DNA from: CAZTLI01 sp964614375
GTDB lineage: Bacteria; Chloroflexota; Anaerolineae; Aggregatilineales; Phototrophicaceae
Assembly: GCA_964614375.1 (NCBI GenBank)
Contig: CAZTLI010000134.1
Coordinates: forward strand, 1-11,982
Length of the DNA: 11,982 nt
Reading direction: 5' to 3'
A program made the translations under genes and the position numbers. Under the pieces are notes generated by a model. It made no database searches. It saw only the letters and a program-made list of their open reading frames with translations, and had not been told where the DNA came from. The stretch's first letter is position 1. Each line of letters starts with the position of its first letter. Below, piece by piece: positions 6,871 to 11,982 of this stretch.

Positions 6871-6995
6871 ACGTTGCCTCCAGAGGGGTGCTGCGTCTCA
6901 CGCACGCCGTCTGCTGCGCTCACGCGCACATACGCATTGGCGGGCAAGCGCGCCCGCTTACGATTTCGATAGTCGTCGCCATCTAAAAGATGGGA
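6871..6995 (-). promoter_or_regulatory. Structured rpsJ-rplC spacer with three hairpins
   Basis: A 125-nt spacer in an otherwise tightly packed operon. Three perfect short hairpins can be read: CCATCT-TTT-AGATGG at 6979-6993, starting 2 nt after the rpsJ stop; GCGGGC paired with GCCCGC around a 6-nt loop at 6940-6957; and a 5-bp stem with a 3-nt loop (TGCGT, ACGCA) at 6892-6904, just before the rplC ribosome-binding site. None is followed by a T tract, so intrinsic termination is unlikely. RNA processing, mRNA protection or protein binding are possible. I saw no open reading frame in it and no convincing promoter. Function is inferred from structure only. Confidence 0.45.
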
Positions 6996-7307
6996 CTAGA
7001 GCTTCATCTCAATATCTACGCCCGCCGGTAGGTTCAGGCGCATAAGTGCATCAATGGCCTTGCTATCGGGGTCTAGCACGTCTATCAAACGTTTATGAGT
7101 CCGAATTTCAAAATGTTCGTGCGAGTCTTTATCAATAAACGTAGACCGCCGCACGGTAAACCGTTCGAGGCGTGTCGGCAGTGGTACCGGGCCGACCACT
7201 CGTGCCCCGGCGCGTTCGGCAGTTTCGACAATGCGCTGCGCCGATTGATCGAGCACCCGATGGTCATACGCCTTAAGCCGGATTCGAATTTTGTTCTTGA
7301 CAACCAT
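6996..7307 (-). CDS. rpsJ: 30S ribosomal protein S10
   Basis: S10 lies in the head of the small subunit and, as NusE, also takes part in transcription antitermination with NusB and NusG. The product has 103 residues, the usual length. Conserved parts are KIRIRLKAYDHRVLDQSAQRI (6-26), VGPVPLPTRLERFTVRRS (38-55) and HFEIRTHKRLIDVLDP (65-80). GAGGAA lies 4 nt before the ATG at 7307. It heads the S10 block, 127 nt after tuf, and is followed by the structured spacer before rplC. No residues stand out as unusual. Confidence 0.98.
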   Translation of the reverse strand: MVVKNKIRIRLKAYDHRVLDQSAQRIVETAERAGARVVGPVPLPTRLERFTVRRSTFIDKDSHEHFEIRTHKRLIDVLDPDSKAIDALMRLNLPAGVDIEMKL

Positions 7308-7434
7308 AACTTTCCTCTACGCCTGTGCGTCGCAGGCCAACGGCCCGCAATCTCGACGACTTCCACCTATCGAAGTCGATGCCGGGAAGCGGTGTCCCGG
7401 CATCGAGTGGTGTGTCTGTGTAAATCCCGGTGTG
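7308..7434 (-). promoter_or_regulatory. Structured tuf-rpsJ spacer (candidate S10 leader)
   Basis: The 127 nt between EF-Tu and S10 hold a perfect 12-bp inverted repeat with a 7-nt loop at 7376-7406, the strongest hairpin in the window. Leftward of it, GACTTC and GAAGTC (7358-7377) can form a 6-bp stem that shares 2 nt with the large hairpin, so the two compete. A third stem, GCCTG with CAGGC (7321-7337), lies just before the rpsJ ribosome-binding site. No T tract follows any of them. The place is equivalent to the start of the S10 operon in E. coli, where L4 acts on a leader, but I see no proof of the same mechanism. No promoter was recognised. Confidence 0.45.
7376..7406 (-). repeat. Perfect 12-bp inverted repeat after tuf
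   Basis: Arms at 7376-7387 and 7395-7406 (TCGATGCCGGGA and TCCCGGCATCGA) pair perfectly around a 7-nt loop. It lies 28 nt after the tuf stop codon. The lack of a following T run argues against a standard intrinsic terminator; an mRNA-stabilising or processing hairpin at the 3' end of the tuf message fits better. Confidence 0.7.
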
Positions 7435-8634
7435 TTAACCGAGAATTTCGGTGATGATTACCGCGCCGACGGGGAGACCACCATCGCGGATAGCGAACTT
7501 AGAACCTTTTTCGAGCGCGACTGGCATAATCAGTTCGACCTCGAGATTCACATCGTCACCCGGCATCACCATTTCTACGCCTTCGGGCAGTTTGATGGTG
7601 CCCGTCACATCCATCGTGCGGATGTAGAACTGGGGACGATAGCCTGTGAAGAAGGCTTTGTGGCGTCCGCCTTCGTCTTTCTTCAAGACGTAGACCTGAC
7701 TCATGAAGCGTTTGTGTGGGGTGATGCTGCCGGGTTTCGCCAGCACCTGACCACGTTCGACTTCTTCACGACCAATACCACGCAGCAGGATGCCGGCATT
7801 GTCGCCCGCCTGTGCGGAGTCGAGTTCTTTGTGGAACATCTCGATACCCGTCACGACGGTCTTCTGGATTTCGTCACGCAGACCGACAATCTCGATTTCG
7901 TTATTCTTCAGGAGCGAACCGCGCTCCACACGCCCGGTGACGACTGTACCACGACCCTTGATGCTGAAGACATCTTCCACGGGCATCAGGAACGGTTTAT
8001 CGACTTCACGTTCGGGTGTGGGAATCCATTCGTCAACCACGTCCATCAGTTGGAGAATGGGGGCATATTCCGGCGCACTTGGGTCGTTGCTGTCGCTTTC
8101 TGTGGCTGCCAGGGCTGACCCACGCACAATCGGGGTATCAGCGGGGAAGCTGTAGCTTTCCAACAGTTCAGACAGTTCCAGTTCGACCAGTTCCAACAGT
8201 TCTTCGTCGTCCATCTGGTCAATTTTGTTCAGGAAGACGACCATCGCGGGCACTTCTACCTGACGCGCCAGCAGAACGTGTTCACGAGTCTGTGGCATGG
8301 GGCCATCGGGGGCGCTCACAACCAGAATCGCGCCGTCCATCTGTGCGGCACCGGTGATCATGTTCTTGATATAGTCCCGGTGACCGGGGCAGTCCACATG
8401 TGCATAGTGCCGTGCTTCGGTTTCATACTCAACGTGACGAATGTTGATGGTGATACCGCGTTGTTTTTCTTCGGGCGCATTGTCGATGTCTTCATAATTC
8501 ATTCGCTGCGCGCGACCCGCCAACGACAACACTTTGGTGATAGCGGCGGTCAATGTGGTCTTCCCATGATCGACATGACCGATGGTGCCAATATTCACAT
8601 GGGGCTTATTGCGTTCGAACTTTCCTTTTGCCAT
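7435..8634 (-). CDS. tuf: Elongation factor Tu
   Basis: EF-Tu carries aminoacyl-tRNA to the ribosomal A site and hydrolyses GTP on codon match. The product has 399 residues (family 393-407). GTPase motifs are complete: GHVDHGKT at 19-26, RGITI at 59-63, DCPGH at 81-85 with catalytic His85, NKID at 136-139 and GSAL at 172-175. A short acidic insertion (about 178-190, TESDSNDPSAPEY) lies before domain II. Domains II and III follow with typical VFSIKGRGTVVTGRVERG and PQFYIRTMDVTG. Switch details differ from E. coli: NTSH reads NIRH, and DCPGHADY reads DCPGHRDY. The ATG at 8634 has only a weak, distant AGGGA. It is 97 nt after fusA; a possible own promoter lies in that spacer. Confidence 0.98.
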   Translation of the reverse strand: MAKGKFERNKPHVNIGTIGHVDHGKTTLTAAITKVLSLAGRAQRMNYEDIDNAPEEKQRGITINIRHVEYETEARHYAHVDCPGHRDYIKNMITGAAQMDGAILVVSAPDGPMPQTREHVLLARQVEVPAMVVFLNKIDQMDDEELLELVELELSELLESYSFPADTPIVRGSALAATESDSNDPSAPEYAPILQLMDVVDEWIPTPEREVDKPFLMPVEDVFSIKGRGTVVTGRVERGSLLKNNEIEIVGLRDEIQKTVVTGIEMFHKELDSAQAGDNAGILLRGIGREEVERGQVLAKPGSITPHKRFMSQVYVLKKDEGGRHKAFFTGYRPQFYIRTMDVTGTIKLPEGVEMVMPGDDVNLEVELIMPVALEKGSKFAIRDGGLPVGAVIITEILG

Positions 8635-8658
8635 GCTTTTTGATCCCTTTTAAAATGA

Positions 8659-8686
8659 TTCATACACTCGGCGCATAGCACGCCAA
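8659..8686 (-). promoter_or_regulatory. Possible internal promoter for tuf
   Basis: On the minus strand TTGGCG (8686-8681) and TATGAA (8664-8659) are separated by 16 nt, each matching the sigma-70 consensus in 4 of 6 places. Transcription would start near 8652, giving an mRNA leader of about 20 nt before tuf. Separate tuf promoters inside str operons are known in other bacteria. The match is weak and such pairs occur by chance. Confidence 0.22.
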
Positions 8687-8698
8687 CGGACCTAATGT

Positions 8699-8728
8699 GG
8701 AACCGTGCCGGAAAACCGGCCCCGTTCC
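8699..8728 (-). repeat. Hairpin just after fusA
   Basis: Two 13-nt arms around a 4-nt loop pair with two mismatches; the inner CCGG pairs with CCGG around TTTT and the outer GGAAC with GTTCC. It begins 3 nt after the fusA stop. No T tract follows, so it is more likely a processing or stabilising structure than a terminator. Confidence 0.55.
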
Positions 8729-8731
8729 TGA

Positions 8732-10837
8732 TTATCGCCCGCCCTTGATTACCTCGTCGGCAATCGTCTGCGGTGCGATAGTATACCGATCAAATTCCAT
8801 CGTGAACACGCCACGACCCTGTGTGAGGTTACGCAAGTTGGTGGCATAACCAAACATTTCTCCCAGCGGGACGGAGGCGCTTACCGATGATACGCCCGAC
8901 CCGCGCGGCTCCATACCGAGGATGATCCCCCGGCGCGATGACAAGTCACCGACCACCGAGCCAGTATAATCATCGGGCACGACGACTTCAACCTTCATCG
9001 ACGGTTCCAGGATGACTGGTCCCGCTTTTTGAACCGCTTCTTTCAACGCCATTGAACCCGCGACCTTAAACGCGATTTCGCTGGAGTCGACTTCGTGGTA
9101 CGCGCCATCAACCAGGCGCACCTTCAAACCGACGACAGGATAGCCGGCCAGAACACCGCCTTGCATGGCTTCAACAACCCCTTTGCGCGTCGCCGGGATG
9201 TATTCACGGGGGATCGTCCCGCCGCGAATTTCATCCAACCAGAGCAAGCCTTCGTCGGCTTTATCCAGTTCGTCGTCTGCCAGAGGTTCAACTTCAAGCA
9301 CCACACGGGCATATTGACCCGAACCACCTGTCTGGCGTTTGAAGGTGTGGTCGATACGGGCTTCGCGAGTCACGGTTTCGCGGTAGGCAACCCGCGGGCG
9401 GCCTACAGAGGCTTTCACGCTGAATTCGCGCATCAAACGGTCAACCAGCACTTCAAGATGCAGTTCGCCCATGCCAGCGATTTTGGTCTGACCGAGCTTA
9501 TCGTCTACGACGACGCGGAAGGTGGGGTCTTCCTCTGCCAGACGGCGCAGGGCGATACCCATTTTATCCTGGTCGGCCTTACTTTCCGGCTCGACTGCAA
9601 CCTCAATCACCGGTTCGGGGAAGGAGATATTCTCCAACACAATCGGATCATTGGGCGCAGCCAGTGTTTCACCGGTGAAGGTGTTTTTCAGGCCAAGAAT
9701 GGCGGCGATGTCACCCGCTTCGACTTCTTCGACATCTTCGCGGCGATCGGCAAACATACGGACAATACGGCCTATGCGTTCGCGTTCGCTGCGAGAGGTG
9801 TTTTGCAGGGTCGAGCCTGACCGCAGCACACCAGAATACACACGCACGAATGCCAGACGCCCTACATAGGGGTCGGTGACAATCTTGAAGATGAGCGCCG
9901 CCAGCGGTTCGCTGTTATCCGCATGTCTTTCGAGCGGCTCATCGGAATACGGGTGTGTGCCTTTGACTGGTGGGACATCCAGGGGCGATGGCAGCAGGTC
10001 AATGACCCGATCCAGCAGCATCTGGACGCCTTTATTCTTCAAAGCCGAGCCACAGAGGACGGGCTGAATGGTGTTGGCGAGTGTGCCCGCACGCAGCGCG
10101 CCCAGCAGTTCATCGGCAGTGATTTCTTCTTCCATCAGGTACTTTTCGGTGAGGTAATCATCAATCTCGACGATTTTCTCGATCATTTCGGCGCGCATGG
10201 TTTCTGCGGCTTCACGGTAATTTTCCGGGATGGGGTGACGTTCAATCGCCGTGCCCAGATCATCACCATAAGTCACGAGTTCCATCGTCAGCAGGTCAAT
10301 AATCCCGCCGAAGTCTTCGCCTTCGCCATAGGGCATTTGAATAGGCACCGGGTTAGCGTGCAGGCGGTCAACAATCATACCGACCACCCGTTCAAAATTG
10401 GCCCCGACGCGATCCATCTTATTCACGAAACAGATGCGCGGCACATTGTAGCCATTGGCCTGCCGCCAGACGGTTTCGGACTGGGGTTCAACACCTGCCA
10501 CGCCATCAAAGACGACCACACCACCATCGAGCACGCGCAGGCTGCGCTGCACCTCGGCAGTGAAATCGACGTGACCGGGTGTGTCAATCAGGTTGATCTG
10601 ATGCTGATTCCAGTTGCAGGTGACGGCAGCGGAGGTGATGGTAATCCCGCGTTCGCGTTCCTGTTCCATATAGTCGGTGGTGGCTGCGCCTTCATGCACC
10701 TCACCCATACGGTGAACCATACCCGTGTAATAGAGCACACGCTCGGTGACCGTTGTTTTGCCCGCGTCAATATGGGCAATGATGCCGATATTGCGGACTT
10801 TATTCAGATCAAGTTTTGCTGCGTTTTTCTTCGCCAT
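8732..10837 (-). CDS. fusA: Elongation factor G
   Basis: EF-G is the GTPase that moves tRNAs and mRNA through the ribosome and, with RRF, recycles it. The product has 701 residues (family about 690-705). G-domain motifs: AHIDAGKT 21-28, RGITI 63-67, DTPGH 85-89, NKMD 139-142, GSAL 263-266. Domain III contains GMGELHLEV (455-463). Domain IV has TGGSGQYA (503-510) and the tip residue His581 in DGAYHEVDS, matching E. coli His583. Domain V carries SSRRGIILGM (633-642). All catalytic parts are intact, so this is the canonical factor and not a divergent EF-G2. The ATG at 10837 has no clear Shine-Dalgarno sequence. It follows rpsG by 69 nt. Confidence 0.98.
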   Translation of the reverse strand: MAKKNAAKLDLNKVRNIGIIAHIDAGKTTVTERVLYYTGMVHRMGEVHEGAATTDYMEQERERGITITSAAVTCNWNQHQINLIDTPGHVDFTAEVQRSLRVLDGGVVVFDGVAGVEPQSETVWRQANGYNVPRICFVNKMDRVGANFERVVGMIVDRLHANPVPIQMPYGEGEDFGGIIDLLTMELVTYGDDLGTAIERHPIPENYREAAETMRAEMIEKIVEIDDYLTEKYLMEEEITADELLGALRAGTLANTIQPVLCGSALKNKGVQMLLDRVIDLLPSPLDVPPVKGTHPYSDEPLERHADNSEPLAALIFKIVTDPYVGRLAFVRVYSGVLRSGSTLQNTSRSERERIGRIVRMFADRREDVEEVEAGDIAAILGLKNTFTGETLAAPNDPIVLENISFPEPVIEVAVEPESKADQDKMGIALRRLAEEDPTFRVVVDDKLGQTKIAGMGELHLEVLVDRLMREFSVKASVGRPRVAYRETVTREARIDHTFKRQTGGSGQYARVVLEVEPLADDELDKADEGLLWLDEIRGGTIPREYIPATRKGVVEAMQGGVLAGYPVVGLKVRLVDGAYHEVDSSEIAFKVAGSMALKEAVQKAGPVILEPSMKVEVVVPDDYTGSVVGDLSSRRGIILGMEPRGSGVSSVSASVPLGEMFGYATNLRNLTQGRGVFTMEFDRYTIAPQTIADEVIKGGR

Positions 10838-10868
10838 TAGCTCAGTTATCGCTCGTCATACATAGTTC

Positions 10869-10900
10869 GATCCGGCAGCCGTTCAGCGACGGGCCGGGTC
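10869..10900 (-). repeat. Hairpin in the rpsG-fusA spacer
   Basis: Arms 10869-10876 and 10893-10900 pair in 7 of 8 places, then after a 2-nt bulge 10879-10882 pairs with 10889-10892 around a 6-nt loop. It starts 6 nt after the rpsG stop, in a 69-nt spacer that is otherwise without features. There is no T tract. In E. coli, S7 represses its operon from the rpsL-rpsG spacer; here the structured spacer is the one after rpsG, so that mechanism cannot be assumed. Confidence 0.5.
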
Positions 10901-10906
10901 TATCCA

Positions 10907-11374
10907 TTACCGAAAGTGGGCGAAAGCGCGATTGGCTTCCGCCATACGGTGGGTGTCGTCCTTCTTTTTAACCGAAGCACCCTGCCCACCAGCGGCATCC
11001 ATGAGTTCTGCTGCCAGTTTGGACGCCATGTTGCGCCCACCACGAGACCGGGCATTCTGCAAAATCCAGCGCATGGCGAGTGAGGTGGCCCGGTGACGGG
11101 GGACTTCAATCGGCACTTGATAGGTCGAACCACCGACACGGCGAGGTTTGACTTCAACCGTTGGGGTCACATTAGACAGCGCCGATTCGAAAATCTCAAC
11201 CGGTGATTTCTTCATACGCTCTTCAATCGTGGCGAGCGCATCATACATAATGCGTGCGGCTGTACTTTTCTTACCGCCATACATCATGCGGTTAATAAAC
11301 ATCGCCACATGCAGATTGTTATAGCGGGTATCGGGCACAATTTGCCGCCGCGCGGGACGATTTCTTCTGGGCAT
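10907..11374 (-). CDS. rpsG: 30S ribosomal protein S7
   Basis: S7 starts assembly of the 16S 3' domain and contacts E-site tRNA. The product has 155 residues, the usual 156-residue bacterial form. It begins MPRRNRPARRQIVPDTRYNN, where many bacteria have MPRRG or MSRRG. Conserved parts are VAMFINRMMYGGKKSTA (23-39), VKPRRVGGSTYQVPIEV (75-91), the WILQNARSR segment (103-111) and the end VKKKDDTHRMAEANRAFAHFR. AGGGA lies about 8 nt before the ATG at 11374. The spacer to rpsL is 11 nt, so the two are probably coupled. Confidence 0.98.
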   Translation of the reverse strand: MPRRNRPARRQIVPDTRYNNLHVAMFINRMMYGGKKSTAARIMYDALATIEERMKKSPVEIFESALSNVTPTVEVKPRRVGGSTYQVPIEVPRHRATSLAMRWILQNARSRGGRNMASKLAAELMDAAGGQGASVKKKDDTHRMAEANRAFAHFR

Positions 11375-11385
11375 AGTGTGCTTCC

Positions 11386-11808
11386 CTAACCTTTCTTAGG
11401 CCGCTTGGTGCCATATTTACTGCGGGCTTGACCGCGATTTTCCACACCGTCGGTATCGAGCGTGCCCCGCACGATGTGATAACGCACACCGGGCAAGTCT
11501 TTCACACGTCCACCGCGCACCAGGACGACACTGTGTTCCTGAAGGCGGTGGCCTTCGCCGGGGATGTAGGCGGTGACTTCGATACCATTGCTCAGACGGA
11601 CGCGCGCGACTTTCCGCAGGGCGGAATTCGGTTTCTTCGGCGTCATGGTTTTGACCTGAGTGCAAACGCCGCGTTTTTGCGGTGCGCCCTTGCGCCGACG
11701 AGTCCGTTTTTGTGTATAGGCATTTAAGGTATATTGCAGTGCGGGGGCTTTGGTCTTGCTCTTTTTATCTTTGCGCCCTTTACGCACAAGCTGGTTAATG
11801 GTTGGCAT
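11386..11808 (-). CDS. rpsL: 30S ribosomal protein S12
   Basis: S12 lies at the decoding centre and controls accuracy. The product has 140 residues against 124 in E. coli. Part of the excess is an insertion around residues 26-41 (YTLNAYTQKRTRRRKG) between APALQ and APQKRGVCT; related insertions occur in Firmicutes and Chloroflexota S12. The lysines altered in streptomycin-resistant mutants are wild type: K58/K59 in TPKKPNSALRK and K103 in RVKDLPGVRYH. Asp104 corresponds to the residue beta-methylthiolated in E. coli. GGAGAG lies 5 nt before the ATG at 11808. It is the first gene of the visible operon, as in other str operons. Confidence 0.98.
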   Translation of the reverse strand: MPTINQLVRKGRKDKKSKTKAPALQYTLNAYTQKRTRRRKGAPQKRGVCTQVKTMTPKKPNSALRKVARVRLSNGIEVTAYIPGEGHRLQEHSVVLVRGGRVKDLPGVRYHIVRGTLDTDGVENRGQARSKYGTKRPKKG

Positions 11809-11982
11809 TAACTCTCTCCATTACCCTTAAGAAAATTGTGTTCTGGCTATAGGCAAGCAAAAGGGCGCTCAAAAAAGACGCCCATATACTTCATTAACCT
11901 CAGTGGCGAGCGACAGTATTGGACATAATGTGCTATCGCCACATATCTCGGTTCGATACGACATTGCCTCAGTGACAGAGGT
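11809..11982 (-). promoter_or_regulatory. rpsL upstream region / candidate leader
   Basis: The 174 nt before rpsL hold no recognisable gene but several structures. On the minus strand an 8-nt repeat CACTGAGG occurs at 11974-11967 and 11905-11898. CCTC and GAGG (11981-11967) can form a 4-bp stem. GGCGATAG (11940-11933) can pair with CTGTCGCT (11916-11909) as an 8-bp RNA stem with two G-U pairs and a 16-nt loop. A terminator-like hairpin follows at 11859-11883, then the ribosome-binding site. A leader with attenuation is one reading; the other is the end of an upstream transcription unit. No promoter is convincing. Confidence 0.4.
11859..11883 (-). terminator. Terminator-like hairpin before rpsL
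   Basis: On the minus strand GGGCGTC pairs with the GA-G-CGCCC arm (7 bp with one bulged G) around a loop of six T, followed directly by TTTT. The stem is GC rich at its base and the T run is short. It ends about 50 nt before the rpsL start. It could attenuate the operon or end an upstream transcript (for example an RNA polymerase subunit gene, common upstream of rpsL). Confidence 0.45.

Noticed and set aside
7291..8118. 275-codon open frame on the plus strand opposite tuf
   Set aside because: Antisense of EF-Tu and part of the tuf-rpsJ spacer; no recognisable protein features.
9923..10840. 305-codon open frame on the plus strand opposite fusA
   Set aside because: It is the antisense reading of the highly conserved EF-G gene; long antisense frames are common in such codon-biased genes.
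11845..11876. Promoter-like pair TTGAGC / TATAGC before rpsL
   Set aside because: The spacing is only 15 nt and the -35 part lies inside the terminator-like hairpin; not convincing.
11872..11982. Two minus-strand frames open from the right edge, possibly the tail of an upstream gene
   Set aside because: Both run only about 35-45 codons, neither resembles a known C-terminus (such as RpoC), and one ends inside the terminator-like hairpin. Too short to support.
1..11982. A new defence, mobile or biosynthetic system
   Set aside because: Essentially all sequence is assigned to the conserved str-S10-spc genes in standard order; no cargo genes, repeats arrays or integrase-like frames are present.

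Overview
The window is one stretch of a large ribosomal-protein and elongation-factor operon. Every gene lies on the minus strand, so transcription runs from the right edge (about 11.9 kb) to the left edge. In transcription order the genes are rpsL, rpsG, fusA, tuf, rpsJ, rplC, rplD, rplW, rplB, rpsS, rplV, rpsC, rplP, rpmC, rpsQ, rplN, rplX, rplE, rpsN, rpsH and rplF. This is the classical bacterial str, S10 and spc blocks joined end to end. rplF runs off the left edge, and rpmC and rpsQ are cut by a run of 100 N. No mobile element, CRISPR array, tRNA, rRNA or defence gene was found. I see no undescribed system here; the points of interest are in the spacers, in a few protein details and in the assembly gap.

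Organism (inference): a bacterium with moderate GC. Several features fit Chloroflexota: an internal insertion in S12, a four-cysteine S14, a four-cysteine tail on L24, and EF-Tu reading SAPDGPMPQT where most bacteria have SAADGPMPQT. A 100-N gap typical of scaffolding suggests a draft or metagenome-assembled genome. The phylum call is only moderately sure and I cannot name a genus.

Layout. 11809-11982: rpsL leader with a terminator-like hairpin followed by a short T run. 7435-11808: str block (S12, S7, EF-G, EF-Tu). 2325-7307: S10 block (S10, L3, L4, L23, L2, S19, L22, S3, L16, L29, S17), with the N gap at 2409-2508. 1-2328: spc block (L14, L24, L5, S14, S8, L6). From rplC leftward the genes are tightly packed, with spacers of 41 nt or less or short overlaps, which suggests translational coupling. 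The four spacers rpsG-fusA, fusA-tuf, tuf-rpsJ and rpsJ-rplC are longer (69-127 nt), and each holds a GC-rich or perfect hairpin close after the upstream stop codon, none with a T tract.

Together the genes supply ribosome parts for both subunits plus the two GTPases that deliver aminoacyl-tRNA (EF-Tu) and translocate the ribosome (EF-G). The hairpin-bearing spacers are where expression of the abundant EF-Tu and EF-G could be set apart from the equimolar ribosomal proteins; that role is inferred.
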